Shown piece after piece: positions 52,759 through 60,598 of a stretch of 64,000 nt of DNA. Both the position numbers and the translations under genes were made by a program. Each line of letters begins with the position of its first letter. Position 1 is the first letter of the stretch. Where the stretch lies: the NCBI GenBank assembly GCA_905235085.1, contig CAJOKD010000019.1:1-64000 (forward strand). The letters run 5' to 3'. Under the pieces are notes generated by a model. It was not told where the DNA came from. It was given only the letters and a program-made list of their open reading frames with translations, and made no database searches. Origin of the DNA: an uncultured Bacteroidales bacterium. Lineage in GTDB: Bacteria > Bacteroidota > Bacteroidia > Bacteroidales > UBA932.

Positions 52759-53709
52759 TTATCTCTCATAGATCAAGTACTTATCCCGATCTACGGATGA
52801 GGAGGCGAAGGGCTTCAAGTACCCATTTTCAACCAAGTCGACTTGGCGACCGGTAATTCTCTCAAGATCCAGTTTGTGCCGGATAATGTCCAGCAAGGAA
52901 ACCTTAGCCTCCGGGGCGTATTCAACCAGCAGATCGATGTCACTCTCAGGTGTTTCTTCCTTGCGAGCGAAAGACCCGAATATCCAAGCTCGGCTGATTG
53001 GGAGAACCTTTGAAAAATACCTCTGGATGTTCCTGAACATTACCACCCTCCCGTCATCTACGAAAGAGAGGCTTTTATCCAATTCATCAGCCACTCCCCT
53101 CCTTGACGCATAGCGCCTCATACGGTCATAATTAACCGGATATACTTCAAGAGCGCGTTGAAAATCAATACATTGAGGGATGCCCTTATTGCCAGTCCGG
53201 CAAAGAGAATCCACGAGATCCTTTTCCAAAGAGGGCACAGGGCAGCCGGACACCTCTTTCATAGGAGCTTCAGAGACTAATGCTCCAACAACAATATAGC
53301 CCTCCAGGGGTACTGGAAACAGGTTGAAGTCTTTAACACTGATGACTTTCTGATATTTCTTCGTCAGCGAGGTAAACACTGTCTGGAGATTGCTCCTGGC
53401 CACCTCAATCCACATATTCAATCCCTTCTGGACTATGCAGTGATCGATTCCAACACATTGATTGTTCAGATACTCATTTACTTCCAGCATCCATTCTGTC
53501 ACAGGGACGACATATTCTGGTCTATGCACTGCCAGATATCGACCGCGCCCAGTCCTCGATAGAACGCCGCTACGAACCAACGACCGGATACGTGAGTGAA
53601 CAGTTTGGAAAGGAAGATCCGGATTGACCGCAACGAAATCAGCAACAGTCAATTCCCCTTCCCGAGCCAGCAGGTCTTCGTATTCAGATTTTGCCATCAG
53701 TGTTCCCAT
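52759..53709 (-). CDS. AbiEi-like winged-helix protein fused to MNT nucleotidyltransferase
   Basis: 316 residues; ATG 53697 (MAKSEYEDLL) is an equally good start. The N-terminal winged helix (ELTVADFVAVNPDLPFQTVHSRIRSLVRSGVLSRTGRGRY) and middle domain resemble AbiEi/DUF6577-type antitoxin regulators. The C-terminus from about 241 is a minimal nucleotidyltransferase: GSFARKEETPESDIDLLVEY (GS at 245-246, Asp257 and Asp259) with RQVDLVE giving a third Asp, as in MntA. Thus a DNA-binding regulator and an NTase sit in one chain with no separate HepT or AbiEii partner nearby. A large palindrome straddles its promoter, which implies autoregulation. Confidence 0.8.
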   Translation of the reverse strand: MGTLMAKSEYEDLLAREGELTVADFVAVNPDLPFQTVHSRIRSLVRSGVLSRTGRGRYLAVHRPEYVVPVTEWMLEVNEYLNNQCVGIDHCIVQKGLNMWIEVARSNLQTVFTSLTKKYQKVISVKDFNLFPVPLEGYIVVGALVSEAPMKEVSGCPVPSLEKDLVDSLCRTGNKGIPQCIDFQRALEVYPVNYDRMRRYASRRGVADELDKSLSFVDDGRVVMFRNIQRYFSKVLPISRAWIFGSFARKEETPESDIDLLVEYAPEAKVSLLDIIRHKLDLERITGRQVDLVENGYLKPFASSSVDRDKYLIYER

Positions 53710-53734
53710 CGGAAAAGAAACTTGTTCTTTCCTA

Positions 53735-53763
53735 CAAATATATCAATATTTCGGCAATATCAA
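53735..53763 (-). promoter_or_regulatory. Promoter of the AbiEi-MNT gene
   Basis: Minus-strand TATATTTG (53735-53742) with TTG (53761-53763) 18 bases upstream. The -33 TTG lies in the spacer of the operator palindrome. Confidence 0.55.
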
Positions 53764-53783
53764 TCAGAAATTGCCGAAATATT
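53745..53783. promoter_or_regulatory. Operator palindrome upstream of the AbiEi-MNT gene
   Basis: AATATTTCGGCAAT (53745-53758) and ATTGCCGAAATATT (53770-53783) are perfect 14-base inverted repeats 11 bases apart, centred on the -33 element. This is the layout expected for dimeric binding of the winged-helix regulator to block its own promoter. Confidence 0.7.
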
Positions 53784-53797
53784 TAAAAATAAACTAG

Positions 53798-54862
53798 CTA
53801 TTCGAACAATTCCGTGGCCTGGCGGAAGACTTCGTCGATGGCGCGCTGGTCGGAGATCGTGGAGGAGTCCTTGCGACTGGCCGACTGCTTGCTCTTTGGC
53901 TTAGGCTTGTCCATTGGTGCGGTAGGTGCGCCCTGTCCGGACACGACAGAAGGCGCCGGAGAATCAGGGAGTACAACGCTATCATCCTGCGAGGCCATGG
54001 TCGCAACAGTATCTGCAACAGCTTCGGGTTCAGCAGGTTCTCGAGAAAGGAGATGCCTCTCCAACGTAGGCACCAGCGCCATAAGAGCAATGAATAGGAT
54101 GAATATCACTCCAGCTACAACCGACCAGTTGCTCTTCAGTGCCTTTGTAACCTCCGCCACAGAAGCATACCGGTTCTCCGGCCTTGGGGAGCAAAGCTTA
54201 CGAACGACTGAAGAATACTTCCTCACAGGGAACAGAGACATCACCATTCCCAGGGAATACAAGTCACTCCGCACGTTCGCCTTGCCGCCCTCACGAACCT
54301 CCGGAGCTGCATAGACTGCTGTCCCGGCCGGGTTCTTCAAGATAGAGGAAGAGTCCGCGTCTGATAGGCCGAAGTCAATGAGCCTGACATTGTTGCCGGA
54401 ATATGTAACGAGGATGTTCGAAGGTTTCAAATCCCTATGCAGGACCTGCCGGGAATGCATATACGACAAGGCAGAGCAAATCTCCCCCACTATCTTGTCG
54501 CAGACGCTCCTTTCCGGTTTCCCCTCGGTCAGGAAAGACTCGAGGGTTCGCCCGTCCACCCATTCCATCTCAATGCAATTGCCGAGCGAAGGGTCCTTTA
54601 TGAATGAATAATACTCACAGATATTCTCGTGCCTAAGGGAATACCCTATTTCGAATTCTTTCTTGAGAAGCCTCTCATATACAGGCACTTCCCTATATTC
54701 CTCCTTAAGGCACTTCAGCACTCGGAAACGCCCGGAACGGTCGATCCTCCAGATTTCGGAATATCCTCCTTCGGAAGAACTGACAAGTTCCCTTGCATCA
54801 GTGGCAGGGGTCGCTTCCGCCGAAGGCGTATCAAAGAATTCCGAGGTATTATCCATGCCCAA
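53798..54862 (-). CDS. Eukaryote-like Ser/Thr protein kinase, single-pass membrane
   Basis: 354 residues (ATG 54856 also possible). Kinase domain about 25-235: glycine loop SSEGGYSEIWRI, catalytic Lys50 in RVLKCL, HRDLKPSN (142-149), DFG (163-165), activation-segment GTAVYAAPE (180-188). All catalytic residues are intact. One membrane segment (VVAGVIFILFIALMALVP, about 248-266) precedes a short Ser/Pro-rich exterior tail with no PASTA or sensor domain. Divergent from a small secreted protein 32 bases away, which may be its partner. Confidence 0.9.
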   Translation of the reverse strand: MGMDNTSEFFDTPSAEATPATDARELVSSSEGGYSEIWRIDRSGRFRVLKCLKEEYREVPVYERLLKKEFEIGYSLRHENICEYYSFIKDPSLGNCIEMEWVDGRTLESFLTEGKPERSVCDKIVGEICSALSYMHSRQVLHRDLKPSNILVTYSGNNVRLIDFGLSDADSSSILKNPAGTAVYAAPEVREGGKANVRSDLYSLGMVMSLFPVRKYSSVVRKLCSPRPENRYASVAEVTKALKSNWSVVAGVIFILFIALMALVPTLERHLLSREPAEPEAVADTVATMASQDDSVVLPDSPAPSVVSGQGAPTAPMDKPKPKSKQSASRKDSSTISDQRAIDEVFRQATELFE

Positions 54863-54879
54863 ATATCCACATTTTTAAG

Positions 54880-54887
54880 TACATTTG
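54880..54887 (+). promoter_or_regulatory. -7 element for the secreted barrel-like protein
   Basis: TACATTTG eight bases ahead of the ATG at 54895, so the mRNA would be nearly leaderless. No TTG at -33 was found. Confidence 0.45.
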
Positions 54888-54894
54888 CAACAGT

Positions 54895-55827
54895 ATGCGT
54901 AGGTTCCTGGTATTCGTAATCATCCTTGTACCGCTGTTCTTCCAAGTAGCGGCATTTGGTCAAGATTCCAAGATGGATCTTGCACTGGACCACTATGAGA
55001 CCATAATCGACAGGTGCATCCTGATGCGTGACAGGGCGCAGCGCGGAGAGAAGATCGAGGCGGATGAACTCAAGTCGTTGCTGGAACAGGTATCCAGCCT
55101 CAGGACTACACTTCAGAATAGTTCAAAAGGAATGACTGCCCGCCAGAGGGAACGATTCGAAAAGATAAAGAGGCGCTACACTGTGGCTTTCCAGCCTGGG
55201 AAGGTTGTGTCCCGGTCTGTTGTTCGGCTGCCAAAGGTGGATTGGGTGCCAAGGGTGGAGGAGATCCTTCGCTTCGCTCAGGATGACAGGTTGGATGCCA
55301 GTTGTCATCCTGAGGGAGCGCAGCGACCGAAGGATCTTCGCTTCGCTCAGGATGAGGCTCCGTGGCGGATAGGGGTGATGGCTATCGGTGGCTGGCAACC
55401 TTCCACCCTGAGTTACGGCGCGATGGCCACAGTGACCCACAACAGGTTGGGATTCTACATCAAGGGGCGATCCAACTTCACGAAGGATATCCATGAGTCA
55501 ATCTGTTCCAGCGACGGGACTTCGGAAGGGACGATCATCTGGAGCACCGGCCGGGAAAAGCATCCCGCGTGGAATCTTGGAGCCGGAGTGATATTCAAGA
55601 TTGCCGGGCCTCTCGGCATATACGCAGGAAGCGGCTACGGAAACAGGACAACTCTATGGGAAGAAGCCTCAGGGAGTTGGGCGAAGGTGGAAGAGTATTC
55701 ATTCAAAGGTGCCTGTGCCGATGCCGGTATAGTCCTGGACATCAGCAATTTCACCGCTTCTCTCGGAATAAGTTCCATCACATTCAGGAACCCTTCCTTG
55801 GAAATGGGAGTCGGACTGCGATTCTGA
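54895..55827 (+). CDS. Secreted barrel-like protein with repeat-derived insert
   Basis: 310 residues from MRRFLVFVIILVPLFFQVAAFG, a signal peptide; the track start is upstream in the kinase gene. A helical region (about 25-95) is followed by an insertion at about 122-154 (RVEEILRFAQDDRLDASC, HPEGAQRPKDLRFAQDE) that is the translation of a palindromic repeat. The C-terminal part has alternating strands of an outer-membrane or periplasmic barrel type (LGFYIKGRSNFTKD, GIYAGSGYGNRTTLW, EMGVGLRF with terminal Phe). Function unknown; the divergent kinase suggests a shared role. Confidence 0.7.
   Translation: MRRFLVFVIILVPLFFQVAAFGQDSKMDLALDHYETIIDRCILMRDRAQRGEKIEADELKSLLEQVSSLRTTLQNSSKGMTARQRERFEKIKRRYTVAFQPGKVVSRSVVRLPKVDWVPRVEEILRFAQDDRLDASCHPEGAQRPKDLRFAQDEAPWRIGVMAIGGWQPSTLSYGAMATVTHNRLGFYIKGRSNFTKDIHESICSSDGTSEGTIIWSTGREKHPAWNLGAGVIFKIAGPLGIYAGSGYGNRTTLWEEASGSWAKVEEYSFKGACADAGIVLDISNFTASLGISSITFRNPSLEMGVGLRF
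55263..55355. repeat. Palindromic repeat inserted in a coding sequence
   Basis: GATCCTTCGCTTCGCTCAGGATGACA (55263-55288) is inverted at 55303-55336 (GTCATCCTGAG...CCGAAGGATC) and its core TTCGCTTCGCTCAGGATGA is repeated directly at 55337-55355. The unit is the familiar REP-like element whose translation gives FAQDD/HPEGAQRPKDL. It keeps the host frame open. Confidence 0.75.
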
Positions 55828-55849
55828 TCCGCAGTCCCAGCTGCACATT

Positions 55850-56428
55850 CTACTTGATTATATCCAGTACGTTGAGGCCCTCAGCTTTGGCCGCGACGTA
55901 GGGCGGAGTGCTTGTACCATCCGCCCGGAGTACGGAAGAGATGAAAAGCGGGACGCCCAGGATGAATTCGGAGGACTCGAATCTGTCGCCCTTGTGAAGC
56001 TTGGAGTTTTCTGAAGAAAGCACCTCGAAGGAAGTCCCTCCCAGGAACTTGATCTTCACCACCCTGTTCGGTGCCCAACCCAAGATTACTTCCTCTCCGA
56101 CATTCAGCGAAGAAGCCTCAACCGTCTTGCTGGTGAAGAACGTGGACACGACCGCTCCGGAATCCACCAATGCTTTCCGGAAAGCCTTGAAGTCGTGATA
56201 ACCCAGATAACGGGACAACGTGTCAAGTGTAGATATCCTGGGGCAGGATGAATATGACACATAGCCCCAGAGCCTCTTGAGGGTGGATGCTGAGATCAAC
56301 TCTCCTATCTCGCGTTCAACCACGAATGAGAGAAGTTCAAAGTCGGTCGTCGTGGACAGACGGTGGCCGAACTTTTCCTCCACCTGGCGGAGCAGTTCGG
56401 CGAGTTCCGGTATGAAAGGTGTTCCCAT
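55850..56428 (-). CDS. Bacteroidota HTH-type hypothetical protein
   Basis: 192 residues. The first 80 residues carry a pattern common in this phylum: KFGHRLSTTTDFELLSFVVE, ISASTLKRLWGYV and RISTLDTLSRYLGYHDFKAF, which looks like a compact helix-turn-helix domain. The remainder (about 95-190) is beta-rich (VILGWAPNRVVKIKFLGGTSFEVLSSENSKL). DNA binding is inferred from the first domain. A promoter with TTG and TAATATTG is just upstream, preceded by the repeat core. Converges with the barrel gene. Confidence 0.65.
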   Translation of the reverse strand: MGTPFIPELAELLRQVEEKFGHRLSTTTDFELLSFVVEREIGELISASTLKRLWGYVSYSSCPRISTLDTLSRYLGYHDFKAFRKALVDSGAVVSTFFTSKTVEASSLNVGEEVILGWAPNRVVKIKFLGGTSFEVLSSENSKLHKGDRFESSEFILGVPLFISSVLRADGTSTPPYVAAKAEGLNVLDIIK

Positions 56429-56463
56429 GATGTTGCAATATTACGGAATATCACCCGGTCCTG

Positions 56464-56485
56464 TCAAGTCCACAATGGTTCAAAT
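56464..56485. repeat. Copy B of the 22-base promoter-upstream repeat
   Basis: TCAAGTCCACAATGGTTCAAAT, 20/22 identical to the copy at 52348-52369. On the minus strand it runs into TTGAC, which with TAATATTG 21 bases on (about 56436-56443) could be the promoter of the 55850-56428 gene. Confidence 0.5.
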
Positions 56486-56491
56486 TCAATT

Positions 56492-58321
56492 TCAGTCCTG
56501 CTTGACCACGATCCTGGTCCCGCTCGGAATGCACTTGTCGCTCCGGTTCTCAGTGACGTAAGGGATGACTTGACCAGGAGCGACATACAATACATCCAGA
56601 AGATTCTTTCCGGAGGAATCGTTCATCGGCGAGCACCAGAGGCCATTGGAATTAGGATCCACAGTATTCTTTTTCCCGACTTGCGGGTTGTGTGACAGGT
56701 CTAATGTACGGATTTGGTTCTCCCAGCAACGTATCCACGTGAGTTTCGTGTTATTCGTCAAGTCCAAAGTGGTTAATCCGCAATTCCAACAAGCGAGTTC
56801 TTCAAGTTCCTTATTAGTTGACAGGTCGATGGTTCCCAACTGGTTGCCGTCTATGCTCAGGACTCTCAGAGCCGGATTATGACTGACATCAAGGGATGTA
56901 AGACCTGAGTTGGCACACTCCAAGACACTAAGTGACGGCAATGAAGATACATCCAAGCTACCCAGCGGATTACCCCAACACTTGAGAGTCTCCACACTGT
57001 TTGGCACCGAAAGAGAGGTAATCAGATTATCCCAGATATGTACTGTTTTCAAATTAGTACAAGAAGTTAGGTCAACGTCTGTAATTGCGTTGGAATCAGC
57101 ATAGAGCAACCGCAATTTAGGATTGTTGGAAAGGACCAGCCTGCCAAATATGCTATTTGAACCAATACTTAACACTTCAAGATTCTTCAAGGAACTCACA
57201 TCCACCGAAGTTATTCCGCAATAAGGGTAATGCAATTCTATCAATCCGGGATTGGCCGACAGATCTGAAATGGACAGAGCGGCTTGACTCACAATCAAAT
57301 ATTTGAGATAATGATTTGAAGATACATCTACATTGAGACAAGGCCCTATTACCTGTCCCAGATCATCGACTGGATATTCGAAGGTCAATCTAGCGAGCCT
57401 CTGCATCTTTGACAAATCAGGCACATATGGATTCGTGCAACGTCCCAACGATAATTCTTGTAGATAATAATTCTTGGACACATCAGGATAATCCATCATC
57501 GTGCCGTCCAGATTCAATATCTTCAAATCCGGGTTTCGGGATAAGTCAATGGTCTTTTGGTGCACCCCCAAGGCCGCATTATTATATAGCCAGAGATCCT
57601 GCAACCTCTTATTCTTGCTTACATCGATACTCCTAAGGGTTCCGATAGGGCCATGCCAATGATCTCCTTCTTTACGGAACAAAGGTGACTCAGTATACTT
57701 ATATGGAGAGCTATAAGCCTCATTGCTAGTATTATTCGAATCATACCAATCCCCCGGGCAGTCGATATGGATCAGATTGGGCATATACTCTATGCCTTGA
57801 AGAGATTGGACGTTGTATCTGTTGGTTACAATATGTATCAAATTAATACGTTCCGCCTCATCAAGACTGATTTCTCCATCACCATCGGAATCGTAATTCT
57901 CAACCAGATAAGCCTTGAAACAAGGATCCTCTATCGGTATAGCTTTCGGGTTAAATGGCCTCTCAGGAACTGTAAATGATTCATTCTCAGACTTGATGAC
58001 ACTATTGCCGGCCGTCGCGAAAGCATGCCACTGGTAGGTCTTGCCATATTCAAGACCCTTGGCTACGGCTTTGAATGAATCTCCTGAAGGGAGAGCGAGC
58101 AGGACGCTTTCCTGCTCTCCCGGGATTCCATACGCGAATCCTACCTTTTCTGCCCGCGTAGATGAAAGGACGCAGGTGAAACTGACTGAATCTCCGGATA
58201 CGACAGCCTCGGATGAGACTATACTTGGAGCCACATAGTCTTTGCTGCCGGTTTCCTTCAGGGAACAGGAAGCTGCGGTTAAGGTCAGGGCAGTCAGAAG
58301 GATATTCAGGAATCTTCTCAC
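56492..58321 (-). CDS. Leucine-rich-repeat surface lipoprotein
   Basis: 609 residues. Lipobox LTAASC (Cys19). A fibronectin-like domain (about 28-118, KVGFAYGIPGEQES, YGKTYQWHAFATAG), one EF-hand/dockerin-like calcium loop YDSDGDGEISLDEA near 152-165, then at least ten short LRR units of the form LxxLxVSxNPxLxxLxC (SLDVSSLPSLSVLECANSGL, LTTLDLTNNTKLTWIRCWEN). Similar proteins are surface adhesins or uncharacterised anchors. It is the upstream neighbour of the HTH-type gene, 63 bases apart. Confidence 0.85.
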   Translation of the reverse strand: MRRFLNILLTALTLTAASCSLKETGSKDYVAPSIVSSEAVVSGDSVSFTCVLSSTRAEKVGFAYGIPGEQESVLLALPSGDSFKAVAKGLEYGKTYQWHAFATAGNSVIKSENESFTVPERPFNPKAIPIEDPCFKAYLVENYDSDGDGEISLDEAERINLIHIVTNRYNVQSLQGIEYMPNLIHIDCPGDWYDSNNTSNEAYSSPYKYTESPLFRKEGDHWHGPIGTLRSIDVSKNKRLQDLWLYNNAALGVHQKTIDLSRNPDLKILNLDGTMMDYPDVSKNYYLQELSLGRCTNPYVPDLSKMQRLARLTFEYPVDDLGQVIGPCLNVDVSSNHYLKYLIVSQAALSISDLSANPGLIELHYPYCGITSVDVSSLKNLEVLSIGSNSIFGRLVLSNNPKLRLLYADSNAITDVDLTSCTNLKTVHIWDNLITSLSVPNSVETLKCWGNPLGSLDVSSLPSLSVLECANSGLTSLDVSHNPALRVLSIDGNQLGTIDLSTNKELEELACWNCGLTTLDLTNNTKLTWIRCWENQIRTLDLSHNPQVGKKNTVDPNSNGLWCSPMNDSSGKNLLDVLYVAPGQVIPYVTENRSDKCIPSGTRIVVKQD

Positions 58322-58392
58322 AACTGCCCAAATATACGAATAATTCTAACAAATTCAGGCTGCCAGTTTCCTGACAGCCTGATTGTTTTTGG

Positions 58393-58465
58393 TCGGGATG
58401 ATCCGACTCGAACGGACGACCCCTACGTCCCGAACGTAGTGCGCTACCAACTGCGCTACATCCCG
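58393..58465 (-). tRNA. tRNA-Pro (anticodon CGG)
   Basis: 73 bases on the minus strand. Acceptor CGGGATG/CATCCCG, D arm AGCGCAGTTGGTAGCGC, anticodon stem-loop CTACGTTCGGGACGTAG reading CGG, T arm GTTCGAGTC. The CCA end is encoded in the DNA (58390-58392). Third member of a tRNA-Glu/rpsT/tRNA-Pro cluster. Confidence 0.95.
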
Positions 58466-58525
58466 ATGCCGGTCCTGCCGGACTTAGCTTGAAAAAGCAG
58501 CCTTCGGGAGACTGCCTTCGCTTTC

Positions 58526-58780
58526 TTAATCGAGTTTGTTGATGTAAACTGCGATACCGCTCTTGAGGTTGGAAGCCTTGTTCTTGTGGATGACTCCGAT
58601 CTTGGCGAGCTTGTCGATCATTGCATAGACCTTCGGTGCTCCCTCTTCAGCCTCTTTCTTGTCGGTTGTGTTCCTAATCGCGCGAATCGCGTTTCGCGTC
58701 GATTTTGCATAATACTTATTATGCAATCTATGCCTTTCGCTCTGGCGAATGGCCTTCTTTGTAGATGCGTGATTTGCCAT
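58526..58780 (-). CDS. rpsT: 30S ribosomal protein S20
   Basis: 84 residues, very basic, helical: [35 protein letters not shown] and [25 protein letters not shown]. Binds 16S rRNA early in 30S assembly. Lies between tRNA-Glu and tRNA-Pro on the same strand; the leader has no promoter of its own, so processing of a tRNA-mRNA transcript is likely. Confidence 0.96.
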   Translation of the reverse strand: MANHASTKKAIRQSERHRLHNKYYAKSTRNAIRAIRNTTDKKEAEEGAPKVYAMIDKLAKIGVIHKNKASNLKSGIAVYINKLD

Positions 58781-58803
58781 CGTTGTTATTTTTTAATATT
58801 TGG

Positions 58804-58875
58804 TAGTGGGTAGGAGAATCGAACTCCTATTGCGGGAATGAAAATCCCGAGTACTAACCGTTATACGAACCCACC
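58804..58875 (-). tRNA. tRNA-Glu (anticodon UUC)
   Basis: 72 bases on the minus strand. Acceptor GGTGGGT pairs with ACCCACT (terminal G-U), D arm TCGTATAACGGTTAGTAC, anticodon stem-loop CGGGATTTTCATTCCCG reading UUC, T arm GTTCGATTC. CCA is encoded (58801-58803). Confidence 0.95.
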
Positions 58876-58913
58876 AGAAGTGACCCAAGTAGGCGTTACG
58901 CCAAATTGGGATG

Positions 58914-58943
58914 CAAATATATGGATTATTTTCGAGCCTGCAA
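58914..58943 (-). promoter_or_regulatory. Promoter of tRNA-Glu/rpsT/tRNA-Pro
   Basis: Minus-strand TATATTTG (58914-58921), 19 bases, TTG (58941-58943), within AATTATTTTGCAGG. A complete consensus promoter about 40 bases before tRNA-Glu. Confidence 0.7.
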
Positions 58944-58957
58944 AATAATTTTGCTCC

Positions 58958-59977
58958 TTATTCTGCTTTATTTTCCTTCGATTCTGCCGGTTTGTTCCAT
59001 TCGAAGGAATACAGGAGCGATTCAACCTGCCTCATGTACTGGCGCTTGTCATATTTAGGGGCATAGACCCAGGCATCCAGGACGATGATTTCCTTGCCAT
59101 CGGGACTGTAGAACGAATGGGAGACGAAAGGTCCGCCCATGAAGTCGTTGTACACTTCCCAAAGTCCCCTGGTCTCGGCGAAATCACGGTCGTGGTACTT
59201 GAGGAAGCGGACTCCCGGCTTCACGGCCTCGCTGGTGATCATGTAGGTGTTGTCAAACATTCCCGGCACATTGGCTTTGAGGAACTCGTTGCGCCTGGCG
59301 ATGATGGTCTCGTCAGCGAACGGCTCCGGATCGGTTGCCGGGTACTTGTAGATAAATACTCCCTGGTTGGTGTACTGTTTCTCGTCAGCGATCCAGATGA
59401 AGTCGGAGGTAGCTTTCCTGAGGTTGTAACCTACCGGGAAATGCACCTTGCCGCCGATCATCTTGCTGACCACCTCCGCCAGGTTGCCTTCCTCGTAGAG
59501 AAGGGTGTTGGCAATCACCCTGTTCCTCTCGGCCTGCTCAATGGCCCCGGCGAGGTTCTCTCCATTGCGGTTGAGGACTGCGAGGGCGGAATCGGCACTG
59601 GCAGCGTTAAGCTGGATGACGCACTGGGGATGAGCCCAGACATCCGTCCTGTAGACCACGCCCTGCTTCGCCACCGTAGTGTCGATGTTGAATATGACGA
59701 TGTTCCTATGATACTTGAACATATCAGTGAATGCACCAGGAGTCAGGTTGACGAGTGAATAGAGAGGTTCGCGCTGAGGAAGGTATTCACAGTCCCTCGC
59801 GAGGAGTTCACGTACACCGTTTCCCAGGTTCCCGTCCCAATAGTCCTTGTCAATCACCACTATGACTTCACCGGCCTTGCCGCTGACATTCGGAAGCAGC
59901 ACCTTTCCGTTGCTCTTGCAGGAGACTGCTGCGGCTACCATCAGGGCTATAGCCAAAATCTTGGTCAGTATTCTCAT
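58958..59977 (-). CDS. DUF4837 lipoprotein
   Basis: 339 residues. Lipobox AAVSC (Cys20), then SGKAGEVIVVIDKDYWDGNLGNGVRELL, the opening typical of DUF4837, a Bacteroidota-only family of unknown role. Later conserved pieces include KVHFPVGYNLRKATSDFIWI and FMGGPFVSHSFYSPDGKEIIVLDAWVYAPKYDKRQYMRQVE. Single-gene unit with its own promoter. Confidence 0.88.
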   Translation of the reverse strand: MRILTKILAIALMVAAAVSCKSNGKVLLPNVSGKAGEVIVVIDKDYWDGNLGNGVRELLARDCEYLPQREPLYSLVNLTPGAFTDMFKYHRNIVIFNIDTTVAKQGVVYRTDVWAHPQCVIQLNAASADSALAVLNRNGENLAGAIEQAERNRVIANTLLYEEGNLAEVVSKMIGGKVHFPVGYNLRKATSDFIWIADEKQYTNQGVFIYKYPATDPEPFADETIIARRNEFLKANVPGMFDNTYMITSEAVKPGVRFLKYHDRDFAETRGLWEVYNDFMGGPFVSHSFYSPDGKEIIVLDAWVYAPKYDKRQYMRQVESLLYSFEWNKPAESKENKAE

Positions 59978-59999
59978 TTCTTTCTGGTTTTACTTTTTA

Positions 60000-60030
60000 C
60001 AAATATACTGCACTTCAGCTTCCAAACCAA
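60000..60030 (-). promoter_or_regulatory. Promoter of the DUF4837 gene
   Basis: Minus-strand TATATTTG (60000-60007), 20 bases, TTG (60028-60030), 23 bases before the start codon. Confidence 0.65.
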
Positions 60031-60094
60031 ATAAAAACTCTGCCGGATTCTCTCGCCGGCAGAGCCAAGTCACTGATTTCCAATAGGGTCTGGA

Positions 60095-60598
60095 TTATTC
60101 TTCTCTCAAGGGGTCTATTCCCTTATGCCAGAAGCGCGAAGTAAGGTCCGTCAGGCGGTAGTCTGGCTTGCAGGACGTGTCGTGCGTAACCTTGTAGAGG
60201 CGCTGGTTGGTCGTACGGGAATCCAAAGGGCCGAAGTGCTCCATATAGGGGCCGATCTTGACATAGTCGAAGGTGAGATAGAGGTCCTTCTCCACATCCT
60301 TCCTTCCTGAATACAAAGCCACTTCCAGCCCGAGGGTACGGACGTGGTCGGCAAGGCGTATCAAGGTCTGCTGATCGTTCCCCTCCCCCAGGAAAAGGAA
60401 GCAGTTGACCCCGAAGTTCTCCTTGACCAGACGGTCGATGACCTCTTCAGTAAGCTCCTCTCCGACATCCTCTTTCAGGAAAGGAGAATGGCATCCAACG
60501 CAATTACCTTGGCAGTTGCTTATGTCAACCGCCAAGGTAACTCTGTCGGGGATCTCTTCGATGACCACCGAGGTCATCTCCGGGACGTACTTGATCAT
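60095..60598 (-). CDS. nrdG: Anaerobic ribonucleotide reductase activating protein
   Basis: 167 residues. Radical-SAM activase that creates the glycyl radical on NrdD. The iron-sulfur site is CQGNCVGC (CX3CX2C). FLFLGEGNDQQTLIRLADHV and LEVALYSGRKD follow as in Bacteroidota NrdG. Start overlaps the nrdD stop (ATGA), indicating coupling. Confidence 0.93.
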   Translation of the reverse strand: MIKYVPEMTSVVIEEIPDRVTLAVDISNCQGNCVGCHSPFLKEDVGEELTEEVIDRLVKENFGVNCFLFLGEGNDQQTLIRLADHVRTLGLEVALYSGRKDVEKDLYLTFDYVKIGPYMEHFGPLDSRTTNQRLYKVTHDTSCKPDYRLTDLTSRFWHKGIDPLREE

